Part shown: in pieces, positions 26,801-41,800 of the stretch
Layout: the number at the start of each line of letters is the position of its first letter
Position numbering within the stretch: position 1 is the first letter of the stretch
Origin: Manduca sexta
Lineage: Eukaryota > Arthropoda > Insecta > Lepidoptera > Sphingidae
Length of the DNA stretch: 64,000 bases
Assembly: GCF_014839805.1 (NCBI RefSeq)
Contig: NC_051141.1
Location: 7,634,777 to 7,698,776 of the forward strand
Direction of reading: 5' to 3'
Made by a program: the position numbers and the translations under genes
The notes under the pieces: generated by a model
The model's database searches: none
Told to the model about the DNA's origin: nothing
The model's input: the letters and a program-made list of their open reading frames with translations, nothing else

Positions 26801-29800
26801 TATCTTGTTCAAAGCATTCCAATATAAGTGATTACTTATGTGTATGTTTGTTTATGAATACCTCTATATATAATTAGGATCGTTACGAGGATTGACCTTC
26901 ATCACTTCTTCTGTAACAAATTTAATAAAAATATCAAGAATCTGCCCATGATCGCATACATGGCTTATATCGATGTAAGGTTAGGTAACAGAAACAAACT
27001 ATTTATAGTTGCAACTATTTTGCTGACGCAGCATGATGCGGTGTGACGTACGGGGCCCTGATTCCCTGTCTCACATTATTTCGACAGTTCATAACAAGCA
27101 CGTAGCGTACCGCGTCGCATTTAAGATAATATAAATTGGCATGAAACAGAAAAATTCGTAACAATATTTCCTAAAAACCTTTTTGTTACGTACATTTATT
27201 TTTAGACATACTCGTATAACGTTTATATAAATAATATATCTTTAATGTAACTACAACCATGGACTTAAAAACATAATTATTAATTATAATGGAAAGGAAT
27301 CTCCATCTTTAATTTTATAACATAATAATTAAAAATAAATTTAATAAACGGTTCTATTACGTTTGCAGTGATTTTTCTTTACTATTACCATAATAAAACA
27401 TCATTACATTATATTTTAATTTAAAATATTGAACAAATTCTTCAGAGTTTATTTATTATGTACCGTAACTGAAACCATAGCGGTGTCCCTAGCATTCGGC
27501 GAATACATCAGAAATTCACATTTGAATTTCATATTTTTGGCTGCATTGCAATGGTTGTAAATAAAAGCTCAAATTTCTTATTTGTTTTGCAAACTAAAAT
27601 ACCAATTCAATTTATATAAATTTTATAAAAAATAAATCATAATACTTTTTATTAATAGTAAAAATTAAATTAACACACATGCACAGCAAAATCACACTTT
27701 AAATCTTATAACTACCAATGCATGCATGTGCATGAGGATATGCAGGAAAATTACTTAAAGATCAAGATAAATGTCAAAATATGAAAAATCTATTAATTGT
27801 TAGGATTTTTTATCAGGATACAAAAAACCGGACAAGTTCAACTTGGACTTGCGCATTGAGATTTCCATACAAACTTGTAAGGTATCGCAGTATTTAAGTT
27901 CAAACTTGGCAAACTTAACTTTGCCGATCCATAGCTACGTTTATTGCACCAACGAAAAAAATAAGTTTGTAACAGTGAACTCGTTTTTGTTACAAGTACA
28001 TATTTACGGTTTCTAAAATGAAGCTATAAAGCGACATTGCTTCCTATGAAACTTTATTAGTATAGGTCACCGATAAAACAGCAATTCTGAAATTATAGAT
28101 AACTTTTTATGATAAAATTAACATCAAATCGCGTCGGGCGGAGTCCGGCTCAAATGCGACTGACAAGCGACTTTGTAGGACATCAAAAATTCGCCAATTA
28201 AACAAATTATACTTAATATAGCCAGGTATTGACGCCAAATATAAAAATATTTTTAAGGTTTTTAGTTTTTTGTTTAATATTTTGGCATGCGGTCATGCAA
28301 ATTTGACAGATGTCCCCCGACCTCTGGTCACATAATGTCACACTTCGTTGATCCTCTCCCTCTCAGAACAATGACAAGCATAGAAGTAACACTATGACAT
28401 TTGAGTGTACTCTGTCTTAGACAGCAAAAAATTTAATTGTGTTGCGATCCCTTCTGCCATCTTATCGATATCGACATAAACCGTTGCAAATTACTATTTT
28501 AGATAAAGGCTAAAAAAAAAGATCACGTACCAAAAGAAGTCTGGGTATATAAAAGCACTCGTTAAGAAGCTGTTAAATTACAATAAACTATAGAACTACC
28601 GGCTTTCTTCGAACTAAATTTTGTCCAATTTTCATTTGCTATTTACAGCAGTTTCTATGCCTTCCGAAATGTCATTCACACAAAAATGGTTTAGCATTTA
28701 AATTATTAAATTTAAAAAATGTTAGAAATATCGGAAGGAATGGAAACCGCTGTGAGTAACAAACGATGCACTTTTGTCTCATATCATCTTTGGGGAATCT
28801 GCAATGAAACACACTATGAAAATCAGATAGTTTCCTCGACCCCAGCCTTCGCGCACGGTTTCCAAATGACTTTTACCACTATACCACCGTATATTGAAAG
28901 TAAAAGGCAATTTATGCAAAATAGTAAGCTACAATATACTAACATCTATGTTATCGACAGAATATGCAGCACAACACTATTGAACACGACTACGTAAATT
29001 GGTAAAAATGAAAAAGACTTAATAATGACCGTAGGTATCGAATGGCCAACAGCAGATTATAATATGACTACAACATAATAAAGTAGGTATAATTAATAAC
29101 ACTTTTTGCACTTATGTACAGGGTTTAAGCAAATATATTAGGTTTTTTGTTTACTCACCAATGGAACCTGATGATTTCAGTTTCATTATCTTTACGAGAA
29201 GAAAGAGATTTACACCCCACAATAACGCAAGCCATTGCTTGTTCGTAGGGCTATATTTTACTTAAACAGCACTGTGTATTTATTAAAATTAACAACAAAA
29301 ATATTACAAAACATGTAGCCACTTTTGAAAAGCACGCGCTGAATGTAACGTAACTAAATTGTGTGGGCGCATTTGTGACATTGTTTTGAGGTTGGCAAGT
29401 TGGAACATTTGACATTTTATTTGCTTTTTAATTCGGCATCATAAAGAGGACCAAAGGTACCATTTTGGTAATTTTAAAGTGTACGCTAGCCGACCTTAGC
29501 AACATAATATTTGTCTCGTTCTTTTCAACGGTTTGGCTTATTTGAAAAAATAGGATAAGTATATGAGGGTAATTTATATTCCTTCTATGCTTGTTCTTGT
29601 TCTGAGCTCTCCCTGCTCTTAACATGTGACGTTATGTATGGATGGCACGAATTGGCGGAATTGTCGTGTAACACACATTAAAAATATGACAACCATTACT
29701 TAAACTGGGCCCTCATTCTGTATGGTAGTGTGAACGCGTAACGCGGCCGTGTCATGTTATCTTCGAGAAATGTGCGTGGAATGGTATTCTGTAAGCCAAA

Positions 29801-32800
29801 TTTCTATAGTACTAAACATGATGCGTTGTGTTACGTGCTTGTTACGCACTGTTATAATAACGTGCGAGATAGAGAATAAGGCCCCTGAAAGTTACAAAAC
29901 ATAAACAAAAAATCCGAAACAAACCCGTTAAGTATCGGAAATGGGATATTGCAAAATTGCTACAGATTTTCCGATTGTTAAGAAATAGAAATAGGTACGT
30001 CATGTCCAAAAACCACTTAAAACATAATTTATTAATCAGTCAAGTTGGCAGCTAATTTTAGAATCTACTTATTCAAGTTTCTATAAATTTATTTAAAATT
30101 ATATTTCGCTGCGGTTGTGAAATTTATTGTTGACCGCTTTCGATAAGGAAATATGTAAAAAATTCGAATCACTTGAATTCTACAAAAAACGTACATGTGG
30201 GCAATATTAATATAGTTCTTCTATGACGGATATTGCTACCCTCTATCGGCTCACTAGTCAAAGGCAAGTTCACAAAATTGGTTCCGAAAATTATTCGAAA
30301 AAGATACAAACATTTTCATTTTACTTATGGAATTGGAAAGCCAACAAGTACACTACTTTTAACCTAAAATATATTACCCTAAACAATAAATTGATTAGAC
30401 TAAATTTAATTAGATTGATAACTAGTTATTTTGTTAATATAAATAATAATTGAATCTGTTGCAGCATTTTTATTCCACTTATTTGTGAAATAAAATGGAT
30501 TTTACAAGCCCCTTTGTTCACAGCCGGCAATGACTAGCGCAGGTGTATCGCAGTGTACGGAACCATGAAACGAACTATTCCAGAGGTAATTACGGCAAGT
30601 CTGTACCCGAATATTGCATCCCAGTTTAAAGCAATGCATTGAAAAATATCACCTGATACATCGTTGCTAAACTCTATTTCATATTGCAATTTGTTACCGA
30701 AATATTTGAAGTACGGTGACTAATGTTTCTGTCCCATTGATTAACGTGTGTTTATGTGACCTTATTTAAAAAAATACCCAAAAATAAACAAATATATTTC
30801 TTGTTACTCGTCAAACGATAGTACCTGCACGACTTGAATATACATAGCTCAACACAAACTCAATACCAGGAAATATTTGTGTTTATAAATGCAGTTCTGC
30901 AGAATAGATATTATATATAAATAACTATTAATAATTTAAATGGAAATAATTTTGTATGGTTTCGTTGTGTTCTGAGTAAAACAATGAAACCATAGGAAAA
31001 CTATTTAATTTGATAATTTAACCAATTAGCAATATAATCATTTGTTGTGCCCGCGACCATTTTCACTGTGCTATGGACAGGGGTAGGCAAAATAAACGTT
31101 TTTTTTTTCTATTTTTTTTGAATGAAGCTTGCCGTTCGCCTGATGATAAGCGTTACAACCGCCCATACACAGCAGAAATACCATCCAACACCTTGAATTA
31201 CAAAGTGTTGTTTGGTATTCCACTGCGATCGCCATCCGGAGATATGAGATGTTAAGTCTTATCATGCCCAGTAGTTACACAGGCTACAATGTCTTTCAAA
31301 CCGGAACACAACAGTGACTACACACTGCTACTTGGCGGCAGAAATAGACATTGCGGTGGTACCTACCCAGGCCGACTCTTACATATAAGAGACCTACCAG
31401 CGATAAAACTGACTGACGTAGTTGTATAAGATATAAGTAAAAGATATAAGTTAAACGACAACTTCAACACAATATTATCATCTATTCTTACAATACGAGA
31501 GGTTAGAAATAATAATAATAATAGCAGGCAGATGTTCTTTTGTTCCCTAATGGTCCCTTGGGTATTTGGGTATTAATGAGAGTACAAAAAAAAGTATTAT
31601 GAACCTTATAAACACACGTTCTGATGACGTTGCAATGGACATTGCTTAACATTGAATTTCTTAACATTTTCGCTTACAACTTTTTTATTTATAGTTCTAC
31701 GACAAAAAGTTACTAGACCAAAGTTGTAGAGAATTTAATTTGCAACAAAAAATGTTTATATATTTTTTTTGTCAGATAAATAGTTTAAGAGATACATCGT
31801 TAAAACCATTTCAACCACTATTTTCAAGATGGCGGCCGTGGGACAAGGGTAGCGACCCTACAAACTTGGTTTTAGCTTTAGACTGACCCCCCCTACACTT
31901 CAAAAAAATAAAATTGCGTCCTCTAAAAAACGCAAGGTAAGGCCTAAAAAATGTAACATTTCAATGGACTAAATAGAATTACGTGAAACTTGTGAAATAA
32001 GTCCTAAACTTTGACGTATATTCTACCGAACGTATTATATATCGATGGTCCCAAATAATTGAACTTATTATGGACTTAGGTCACTATAACATTCTATGTT
32101 TTTATTGTGATGCCAATTGCCAGTATTGATTAAGGTTATAATAACTGTTTATTAAGTGCTTCTCTATTCTATAATATCCGCGATAAGGCTAAAAGTAAGG
32201 ACAGTATAAAGATATTATTACTTTTCAAAATTAATAAGTTTCCGCAAGAATGTAAATATATTATAATGCATTTAAAAACCGTGAAATTGCGTCGTTTATA
32301 TCTCGTACTTAATAATTTTTAAATCCGCGGGAAAGCTTTAGTGCCGAGGAAATTTTTCTCGGAACTATTTAAATTTTACATAATTCACAGAACAACACTT
32401 TATTACAGTAAAATATGGTCGTTATTTATATTGGTATTTCATACCACGCAATCGTTATATTATTCTATATTAAAAAAAGCGGCGATAGCCTAGTTGGTTG
32501 TTTAACGGACTGCCGAGACGAATGTCCGCAGGTTCAAATCCCAAGGGCACACATCTCTGACTTTTTTAAAAGTATGTGTATATCGTAAATTATCGTTGTT
32601 AAAACAGTGAATGAAACCATCCTGAGAAAACCTGCATACTTGAAAAGTTCTCTATAGGAATTTTTAAAGAGTCTACCAATTTGCACTAGGCCAGCGTGGT
32701 GGACGAATGACTAATCCCTCTCTGTAGTAGAGGAGCCCCGACCCCAACTGTGGGACAGTATAAAACACAGGGCTGATGTTATTTTATTTATTTTTGTTTC

Positions 32801-35800
32801 ATTAGGGGGCGCCCATGAATTACGTGAGATGTTTAAGGTTGGGAGGGGGTCGAGTCAAATCTCATCTAATCTTACGTCGGAGAGAGGGGAGGTCTCGGCA
32901 AATATCACGCATTTTTTTTTCTGGTTGAAACAAAAATAAATTATACTATTTTGGTCCATTTAATCCAGATTGTACATGCTTAAGATTTAATCTTAAGCGT
33001 AATTGTAATACGATTAAGATCATTCACTAATCCGTTCGAAAGAAAACAATTTCATTCATACTTCGACGTTACACGTCTACTGACTGTCAAACCACCATAT
33101 TTGTTTTATACCAAATAGCTCTATTTAATCTGAATTTATAGTACTGTTTAACTCTCAGCAATATTGATTACTAGTCTTAACTAGTCGTAAATAAAAGCAC
33201 GAAGCAATTTTTTTTTTCATTTTACCATAACAATCCAACGCATTTACATAAGAAACCCACACTTTGAAAAATCTCACGTGAGATTGGGGGAGGGAGTTGA
33301 ATAAAATCTCACGACATCTCACCAGTGTTAAAAATACACCTCACGTAATTGATGAACGCCCCCTGACGGGTATAATGATTTCTTGTTTACGCGAATGTTA
33401 GACATTGAAATTTACTATGTTTCGGATTTGCAGCCTTCATGGTCTAGGGAGCGACCATGAAGGCTGCAAAGTCTTCGAAACGTCGGGAGAAAACCAAAAT
33501 AATTTAAACTGCGATAAAATCCGAAAAATAGTTTAATTTTAACATTACGAGTACTGAGGATAATAAGTTGATTACAATTCTGACTAAAATAATCTTGTAA
33601 TTATGCAGGAGTAAAATGGCTAATGGCTTAATTTATAGAATATTATGTACACCGCATGAGTCGTGAACTGATTGGTTCAAGGCTCGATTCTCCCCTAAAT
33701 CAATCTTTTCAATAATTATGAGTCATTTACTTTTTTATAAGATAAAAAAAAATGCCAGCCGCCAACAACTTGTAAAGCTAAGTATTAGTATTATTTTAAC
33801 TACATATATAGTAGTATTTTAACTATGCTGTTATCGAAATTGTTTATTCCAAGAACAGACCTAACGCGCACGATACATAGCGATGAGCATATCATCTTTC
33901 CGCTGTGTTGGGTTTACATAAAACAACGACGCGAAAAGTTGGAACAATATTTGGAAAAAGTTTTTAACATTACCCGCCACCCAAGTTAGGTAGCTCGCGG
34001 TGCTCCGTTCGGATACCGGTTTTATTGTAGATATTGTTAGGGTCAACTTTGCCTTAGTCTGTTGTTTGCAGCGTGAAGGAGAATAAAATTGCACGAAATA
34101 TTTTTATTTAAATCTCATCGCAATGTTATTTTACCGTTCGCTTACGTAATTTTGTGGTTACTGTTTACGCCTCGCATGCCATATAGATTTGGATAAATTT
34201 AAATACATATATAAACTTTGTACATAGTTCTTTATTCGGGGATAGCTGTGTTTGTAAACTGTGGCCGCAGTACGGAATGCTGATAATGAAGGTTCAATGT
34301 GAAATGATGATTTTCTACGCAATCAATCCGGAGTCTAAAAATTGCGCTCGATATGGCGATAGGATCGTCCCCTATCACATCGTGGGACGGAAAACACAGA
34401 GAGGAAAGTGGGTGCGCCAGTTGCACCTCTGGTTACCAATTCACGGATAAAATGCATTAGTGTGTGTATTTTCATAAGCATATAATATCAGTATGAATGT
34501 GAGTAGTTTATTAGCAATATAATTACTTAAATGAACACTCTAATTAATGTACCTATTAATATTAGTGTTCAATTTGCGTCCCGAAAGTGATTGGCAACAG
34601 ATGAATAGATGCGAAATCCAGTGTTTTAGTAAAGGATTAATGGCAACATTAGCTAATGATGCTTTAGAGAGTTGCACAAAATGCAACTAAGTGTTATTCA
34701 TATCAAAAGTTATAGAATTTGCTATAATTTGGTAGTCATATCCTAAATTTCTCATTACCGACAATACAAATGAATACTTCACTTAAATTACAAGACCGGT
34801 CAACCTGCTGCTATGGGAATTTGACGTACTTTATGTTACACAATATTGTGGTTACATCTATTCATACAGTTTATTTGTCTAGACTCTAGAATATTCTGTG
34901 GGACAGGACTCATGTAGTAATAATAATAATATCAGCCCTGTATTATATACTTGCCCACTTGCACACAATAAAATTATAGTGTACTAGAAAAATCCTATTT
35001 CAAAAAATAAACATTACAGCTGAGATAGAAAGAAAACAGATCTCCTCCGACGGTACATTAAGTGATACCCGATATTTGTTTCCCGTGAACGTGAACACAA
35101 GCCCTTCGCTGTAGAATTCACACGGCTCTCTATAATAACAACACGGAGATTGTTCCCGACTACTGAGAGTACGAAATACTAGTTTTTACTTGCGGAAAGG
35201 ATTGTTTTAACCAAAAATCGTCATATTTTACGTACCAGCAAAACTACACATTTGTTTATAGGTTTTCCATTTGATTTATTTTTTTATTGTTTTGAATGAC
35301 GAGGCGAGTTTATCTTTCGCCAGATGGCAAGTGAAGGGACCGCCCATATACAATGGGAACACCATCCAACACTTTGATTCTATAACTTATTATTTTTCTA
35401 TTACTCTTAAGTTTTTCGATTACACCACTTGGTGAGGAGATTAAATAATTGTTTTAAAACTTTCTATAGTTCAATCTTCACACTAATTTAATTCAGTTTA
35501 GTTTTCCACTAACTCTTTGGTATTTATTAAAAAAAATCTCTAGCTGGTTGCAGGAGCAAAAAAAGGTCACCGAATTCAACGAAAGGCCTGCAGCACGTGA
35601 AACCCCTGTAAACGTAAAAAATATTCTAAGATGGGCAAAGACCAGTGTGTGCACTGCCCAAAGCAGCTACGCCCACATCTATTGACAAATCTATGAGTTA
35701 GAACTTACCAAATTCTGCAACTTGTAATGGTATCTGTGAGAGATGCGTTACTTATAATATTTATAACTTGATTGAGTTCTCATGTTTAATAAAATTAATT

Positions 35801-38800
35801 ACCCTTATAAATCATGTTCATTTTGATTACTACAGTATAAGAGTTAATCTACTGCCCAATTATTGCGAAGTGGTTGTACGTGACTGGTCCTTGTAATGAG
35901 CATTTTAACATATTATTTATGTGAAATAAATTGTAATTATGTGAAGAATTCGCGTGTTAAGCCCCTGGCGCGCTTCCAATGCGCACCGCTCTTACTAACC
36001 ATATAAAAGTTTAAAATTATCTCATACTCAATAAAGCTGCTTCAGAAAATATTATAGACCACAGCTTTTCGTTAGGAAAATATCATAACATGAAATAAAT
36101 TGTGAAGTAGATTGAGGTTTTTTTTAAAGATAAATCCTTGAATATTCTAATTAGATTTATCTGTTGGTAATATGATTCATCAAGAAGTAATTATCACTGG
36201 GTACTCGTTTGCAGTTCAGACGAACGTGCGGAAGATTAATTTGTCATTATTTTTTGTAATACAGTATTATATTTTATTCGAGCGTCATCTCTATATAGAG
36301 CATAGTTGTACCGAAAGGGCTGATGCTAATTAATGTTGTGCATATAATAATGAACTGATTGTTAAATTGAAACTCGCAGAACGCCTGAGGTCAATTCTGC
36401 AACAACTACGAACCGCTGGGTTGATCTCATAGAATTACAAGCGCCATACTGTTGTACAAATAAAATGAAAAAGAAGTGAGTACATTCACAATACCATATC
36501 TAACAAGAAGCGGGTAAGTAAACGCAACGGCCCGGAGGCTTTATACAATATTTTACGTTTCACCAAAAGGACGAAGAGCTGGTCACAAAAAATAAAATGG
36601 CTTTTTATGTTAATTAAAACCTTGGTTACCATAAAATACAAAGCATAAAATAAAACTAAGAAATGGGATTCCCCTACGAAAATCAAAAAAAATAAGTATT
36701 ATCTTATACGAAAACTTTAATCTTAGGTGGGTTTTGGGAGAATAGAGAGAAAACCTTAATTATTCCACCCGCACCTTTTTTTATATTTGTGTTTTCGCCA
36801 AGAAAGTGCCTTATGACTACCGCACCACCACGGGGTGGGAGGCGGGCGGGGATTGCGACTGAGCGGTCGTGTTGGGGTCACCGTGCCTTACGAATTCCAA
36901 CCATACCTATAAATCAGAAATTACATTCAAGACGTTTATACCATATTGAATCATTACCTTAAATTGTTATTAATTTAAAAGTAACACAAGATATATTTTA
37001 AAACCTGTCACGCTTGACTACACTTTAGACTTAACCAATAATAAGAGTAAAAACAACCTACTTACATAAGTAATATCCAGTGTTCTATGTTGGAAGTATA
37101 TTATTCACTACTAGATCAGAAAATGAAAGAAATGCGCAAAAGATTCTGGTCGAAAAATTCATAATGGCTAATGTTGAGATTGCCAAACGAACATCCCAAA
37201 AAATAGACCGTGGCATTCCGTGTCCATTAGCGGACGCCTTTTCTGACTTATCATAATGCACTCAGCTGGCATATGTCTATTTCCGATGTAAATTTTTCTT
37301 GTATAAGAAACAAACGTGATCTTTAAACTGTGATATATTTTTATATGTTACGTTTAGAAAGAAAAATGAGAAATTCTCAGTATTAGAGGAGGCCCGTGCC
37401 CAACAGTGGGACAGTATATAATACAGAGCTGATATTATATTATTATATGTTTAGATCTAGTGGAAACCAAACCCCGTTAAGTATTCTAATCTATCATTAT
37501 AGTTTTAAGACAGGTAAACGATTTTTTAAAAAATATTTCCATATCTACCATTAAACAAGCCAAAAGTGGGTTCTACAGTATATATTTTTGTCAAAGGACC
37601 TAACTATTTAAACACACAGGTATTCTTACATGTCACTAATGAATATACCCAAAAAAAAATGATAACCAACAAAGTAAATACCAAAAATATCTAAATGTCT
37701 TCTAACGTGTGGGTATCCTTGTGCTAGCTTCTTGTTAGGCTTATCCGTCATTACGTTCGTTTTGCCTTTATGCTTGAAACTTGGCTCAGGATAGCCAAAA
37801 ATACATGGTTGGCAAATTCCCGTAAAAAATAGATCATATTTTATATATGCACATTTCTGACGACATTCGAACAATGAAGACCCGTAGCGAAGGTTCCATA
37901 TTTCTGCCGGCTTCCCTTCCTGTAGAATCATATTATTATTAGATTTGCAGATCTTATTTATGCATATTTGTACCTATATGTTGCGTCGGGTTCTTTTTTT
38001 TCCTTTTAGAAAATTTCACCTTTCGCCACTGCTGAATAGCCTCCTTAAATGGGCCTAACGATACTGTATATTGCAACGTAACTGTCTGTTGAAATTGATG
38101 TCAGCATGGATTCAACTTTGGATAATCGAAATAAATGTCACTCGAGTTAAAAAAAACTCATCTTGAGTCTTTAGGATTAAAATTTATATCTGCCATAGAA
38201 CAAAAAAGCTCGGAATAGACTTGTCCCTCCTTCCCAAGATATTCGGAAATAGGCTTACGTTGTGTAGTTATTCGGTTCCCTTTTTTTTAAGTAGTATCAA
38301 TATTTATCAAATAAAAGAAACCGCAGGAACATCCAAATACACTATACAAAAAAACAGGAATATTGGAAGAAAAATAAAACAAAAACATAAATAAAACATA
38401 GCAACAGAATTAAATTTAAAATAAAAGCAGCCGCGCGAATTCACGGTGCGTTTTGATGGGGGCGTGTTTCCATGCAAGTTTGTAAATACGCGCTGCTAGA
38501 GATGAAATATACTTGGAATTCAATATCAGACTTTCAAGGGCTCTCAATTACAAATATGGAAAAAGGATCGGATGTATGATGATGGTGGCAGTATGGAGTG
38601 GTTTAATCTTACTGCAGCGTTTATATATTTTTTTTTATAATAAATTACATTATACAATATTGAAAACCTATAATAAATCTATAATCAAATCAAGTCATGG
38701 CCATGTGACCTAAACGCAATCATAACTGACAAAACATTATTTATTTGTATTTAATTACATCCTCCTAATGAGTCAGGATTGATTCTCACACGTATGTGCT

Positions 38801-41800
38801 TAGATTTCGATTCAAGCACTCGGGCAAAATACATCCTTGGTAAAAGGGCGTGTCAGCACACAAATTGGACAGTCTAGAAATTGTAACAACTACATGCTGG
38901 ACTCTGAGTCGCCCTTACACCTTCAGACACCAAAACAAGTGCGTGCAGCGCCCTGCATTGCCCTCACATTTTTAGAAATCGAAACAAGTGACTTCTAAGG
39001 CCCCGATTTGCACTTAGAAATTGTAAGGGCCCGGTACGTACTTATATCAATTTTGGCGCCGTTTGGCCGACATTTGATCCGGATAGAAGTCCGGTTTGCA
39101 AGTAAGCAACTAAACTCTACAGAAACAAATACAACGCACTTGGAACTGTTTCTCTTGCTCGACTATTATAAAATTAGAGGCGCTTAAAGGCCTGTTAATT
39201 TGAAAAATGAGTATGAAAATGGTGAGATTAAAGAAAAAAAATACCGGTCCAGTTTCAAATATGATATGAAAAAAATCACTAGTAAAATAAAGGCTCGTAG
39301 ATTCACACCGGCTGTGTAAAATGAGAATAACTATCACTGTATTTTAAATATGCTAAAAGAAAGAAACGATGTTCCTTTTTCTGTTGTTGCATAAAGTTTC
39401 TTGACACTTTGCACTACTTGCGCTGAGACATCGTGGTAGCATTTTGCAGTTTTTTGTACTCTGACTTAATATTGTAAAATTACAGTGAACTTCAAAGATA
39501 CATTACACAACAAAACTTTCTTTCTCATTTAATGAAACCTGATCACGTAAAGTGTAATTCCGATGACACCAATAGATTTAAAAAAAATAATGAAACTACG
39601 AACATAGCAAAATTCAATTCATGAACCTCAATCATACACAATGAATAAATATTTCACGGTACAAAAATATTAAACACAATGCAGTATGGTTAATCTACTA
39701 GAGCGTAGCAGTGGTTTTAAGACTGTTTAAAAAGCGATAGTTGCGATGTTTTGCAAATTACACGGTAGATTTAACTGGCACAACAATGAGCGCCATCAAC
39801 TTGCATATTTGTTGGGAGTTGTTGCTTGCATAAATAAAAATATTACTTTTGCTATATTGTTACACCCGCTATTATTTTTTTTTATAAAATCCCCGCCACT
39901 ACACCGCCTCCGCTCACCCCGGGCTTAGTACTTTTTACCGCTGAAAAGTTTCTTTTAATCTAATTTTAATGAAGTTACTGTCTCTCACCCAGGTAGGACA
40001 CTTTGCAGTACAAACAAATCCTGTACCGTAAATACTGAATAAAAAGGATATTACGCAAAATTATTGCAGTTGTTTTAAATAATCTCTTAGAAATAAAACC
40101 TTCGCAATGTAAGGCACATCTGGGAGCAATTTATTTTTATAAGCCGATTTCGTGTTGGAAATTGCTTAGATCATCAGACGATGGTCAGTCATGGGACTAT
40201 GGTTGTTTTGTTTTATTGATAACGTTAGATTAACGACATATAAGCTATTTGAATAAAAAAAAACACATTTTCTTTGAACTAATTGCCTATTCTGAATATA
40301 ATTAGACATCTGTCTTTATTTTCGGTGTTGTGTTCATCACGAGGCTTGCAAGATACGAGTAAAACTATTTTATTATAATCAATCAGACTGTAACATCAAA
40401 TTTAAAAATTAATATTCAATCAAGATTTTTCAGTTATTGCTTAATGCCAAAAAACTATTAGCAAGACACCATTGCTTTTCCAACAATACATAAACAACAC
40501 GAAAAATAGTAAGTGTATTGTGAAATCTTTAAACGCCTCGGCGTAATACAGAAAGAAATGACGTTGCAAATGGAAGAAATATTGCTAGAAATGGAGCCTT
40601 AGAATGGCTCTTAGAACGTAATGTCCAACCGGCGCGGCGTGGCGGCGGGAGGGAAAAAAGACATAGTGATAGTATGGGACCACGTAAAGCATGGCGACGT
40701 TACGGGCTTAAAAGTATTAAAGGAGCCAGCGAGCTGTGGCTCTAGTTCAGATAAACGTTTTAGTCAGCACTCATAAATCAAGCAGATGACGCTCTCAGAA
40801 TACTAGAACTCGCTTTTTCACTACGAGAATGGAGATATCGATGAATAGATTTCAATTGTTTCCAAAATATATTTTTAAGTGCTATTATTGGCGATTATAG
40901 ACAATACACGATAAACCAGCTTTATTTAAAACTTTTTTAAATCCGATATGCATAGACATGAAGACTCTTAAGTCTTCAAAACATCAGAAGTAAAATTAAA
41001 CATAAAAAACTTGTCAAATAGTTATTTTTTCAGTCTGTTATAGTATTTTGTGTTTTTATTTAGACGTCATACAACTCCAGACAATCCGTGGTATTGTATG
41101 AAATAAGTTATTACACTTGTATGCAAATACAGATATTGTGTTATCTAATCATTTGAAATTTGACAAGTTAAGGCGATTGAGTAAGTTTTGAATTCGACAG
41201 GTGACTTAATTATAACTAACTTATAGTTCGAATTCCATACGGCGTTTAAGAAGACTAATACATTATATTACGACTTAAATACGCATTTTTCAATATGCTA
41301 TTAATTGACTCATGTATTTCCACCTTTCCACAGTACTTTTATAAACTACTTGTGAATACCAATATAATACCATTTATTATATTTAACTTATTAAGTTAAT
41401 AATTAATAAACCTTGTAGGACCGTTGGGGGTTTTAGGTTCTTTTTGGCTAACTAGTAGCTTAACCAGTGGAATTTGTCAACTAGTGTATGTAATAATTAA
41501 TATGAACAGCAAATATGTATAAACGGCTTTCATACATTCTAACCATTATTCTGAAATAAATTGACCTTTTAGAGACTACTCTTAACTAGATCAAAGAGTG
41601 GTCGAAATTCACGGTTAAGACTGTATATAATTTCGGCAATAATTATATATATGCAGTCTGTCGCACTGAATCTCATACAACTCGGTCAGTGAGAAACGTA
41701 TCAATAAGCACTTTAAATTGAACTCTATGCAATCTGCATTAAGTACTGCTTCACTCTCAACGAGAGTCAAGGCACATTAATAATTAATCAGCACTACTAA

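Noticed and set aside
32479..32560. tRNA gene suggested by A-box and B-box
   Set aside because: It belongs to a three-copy SINE family with a long unrelated body; the ends do not form an acceptor stem.
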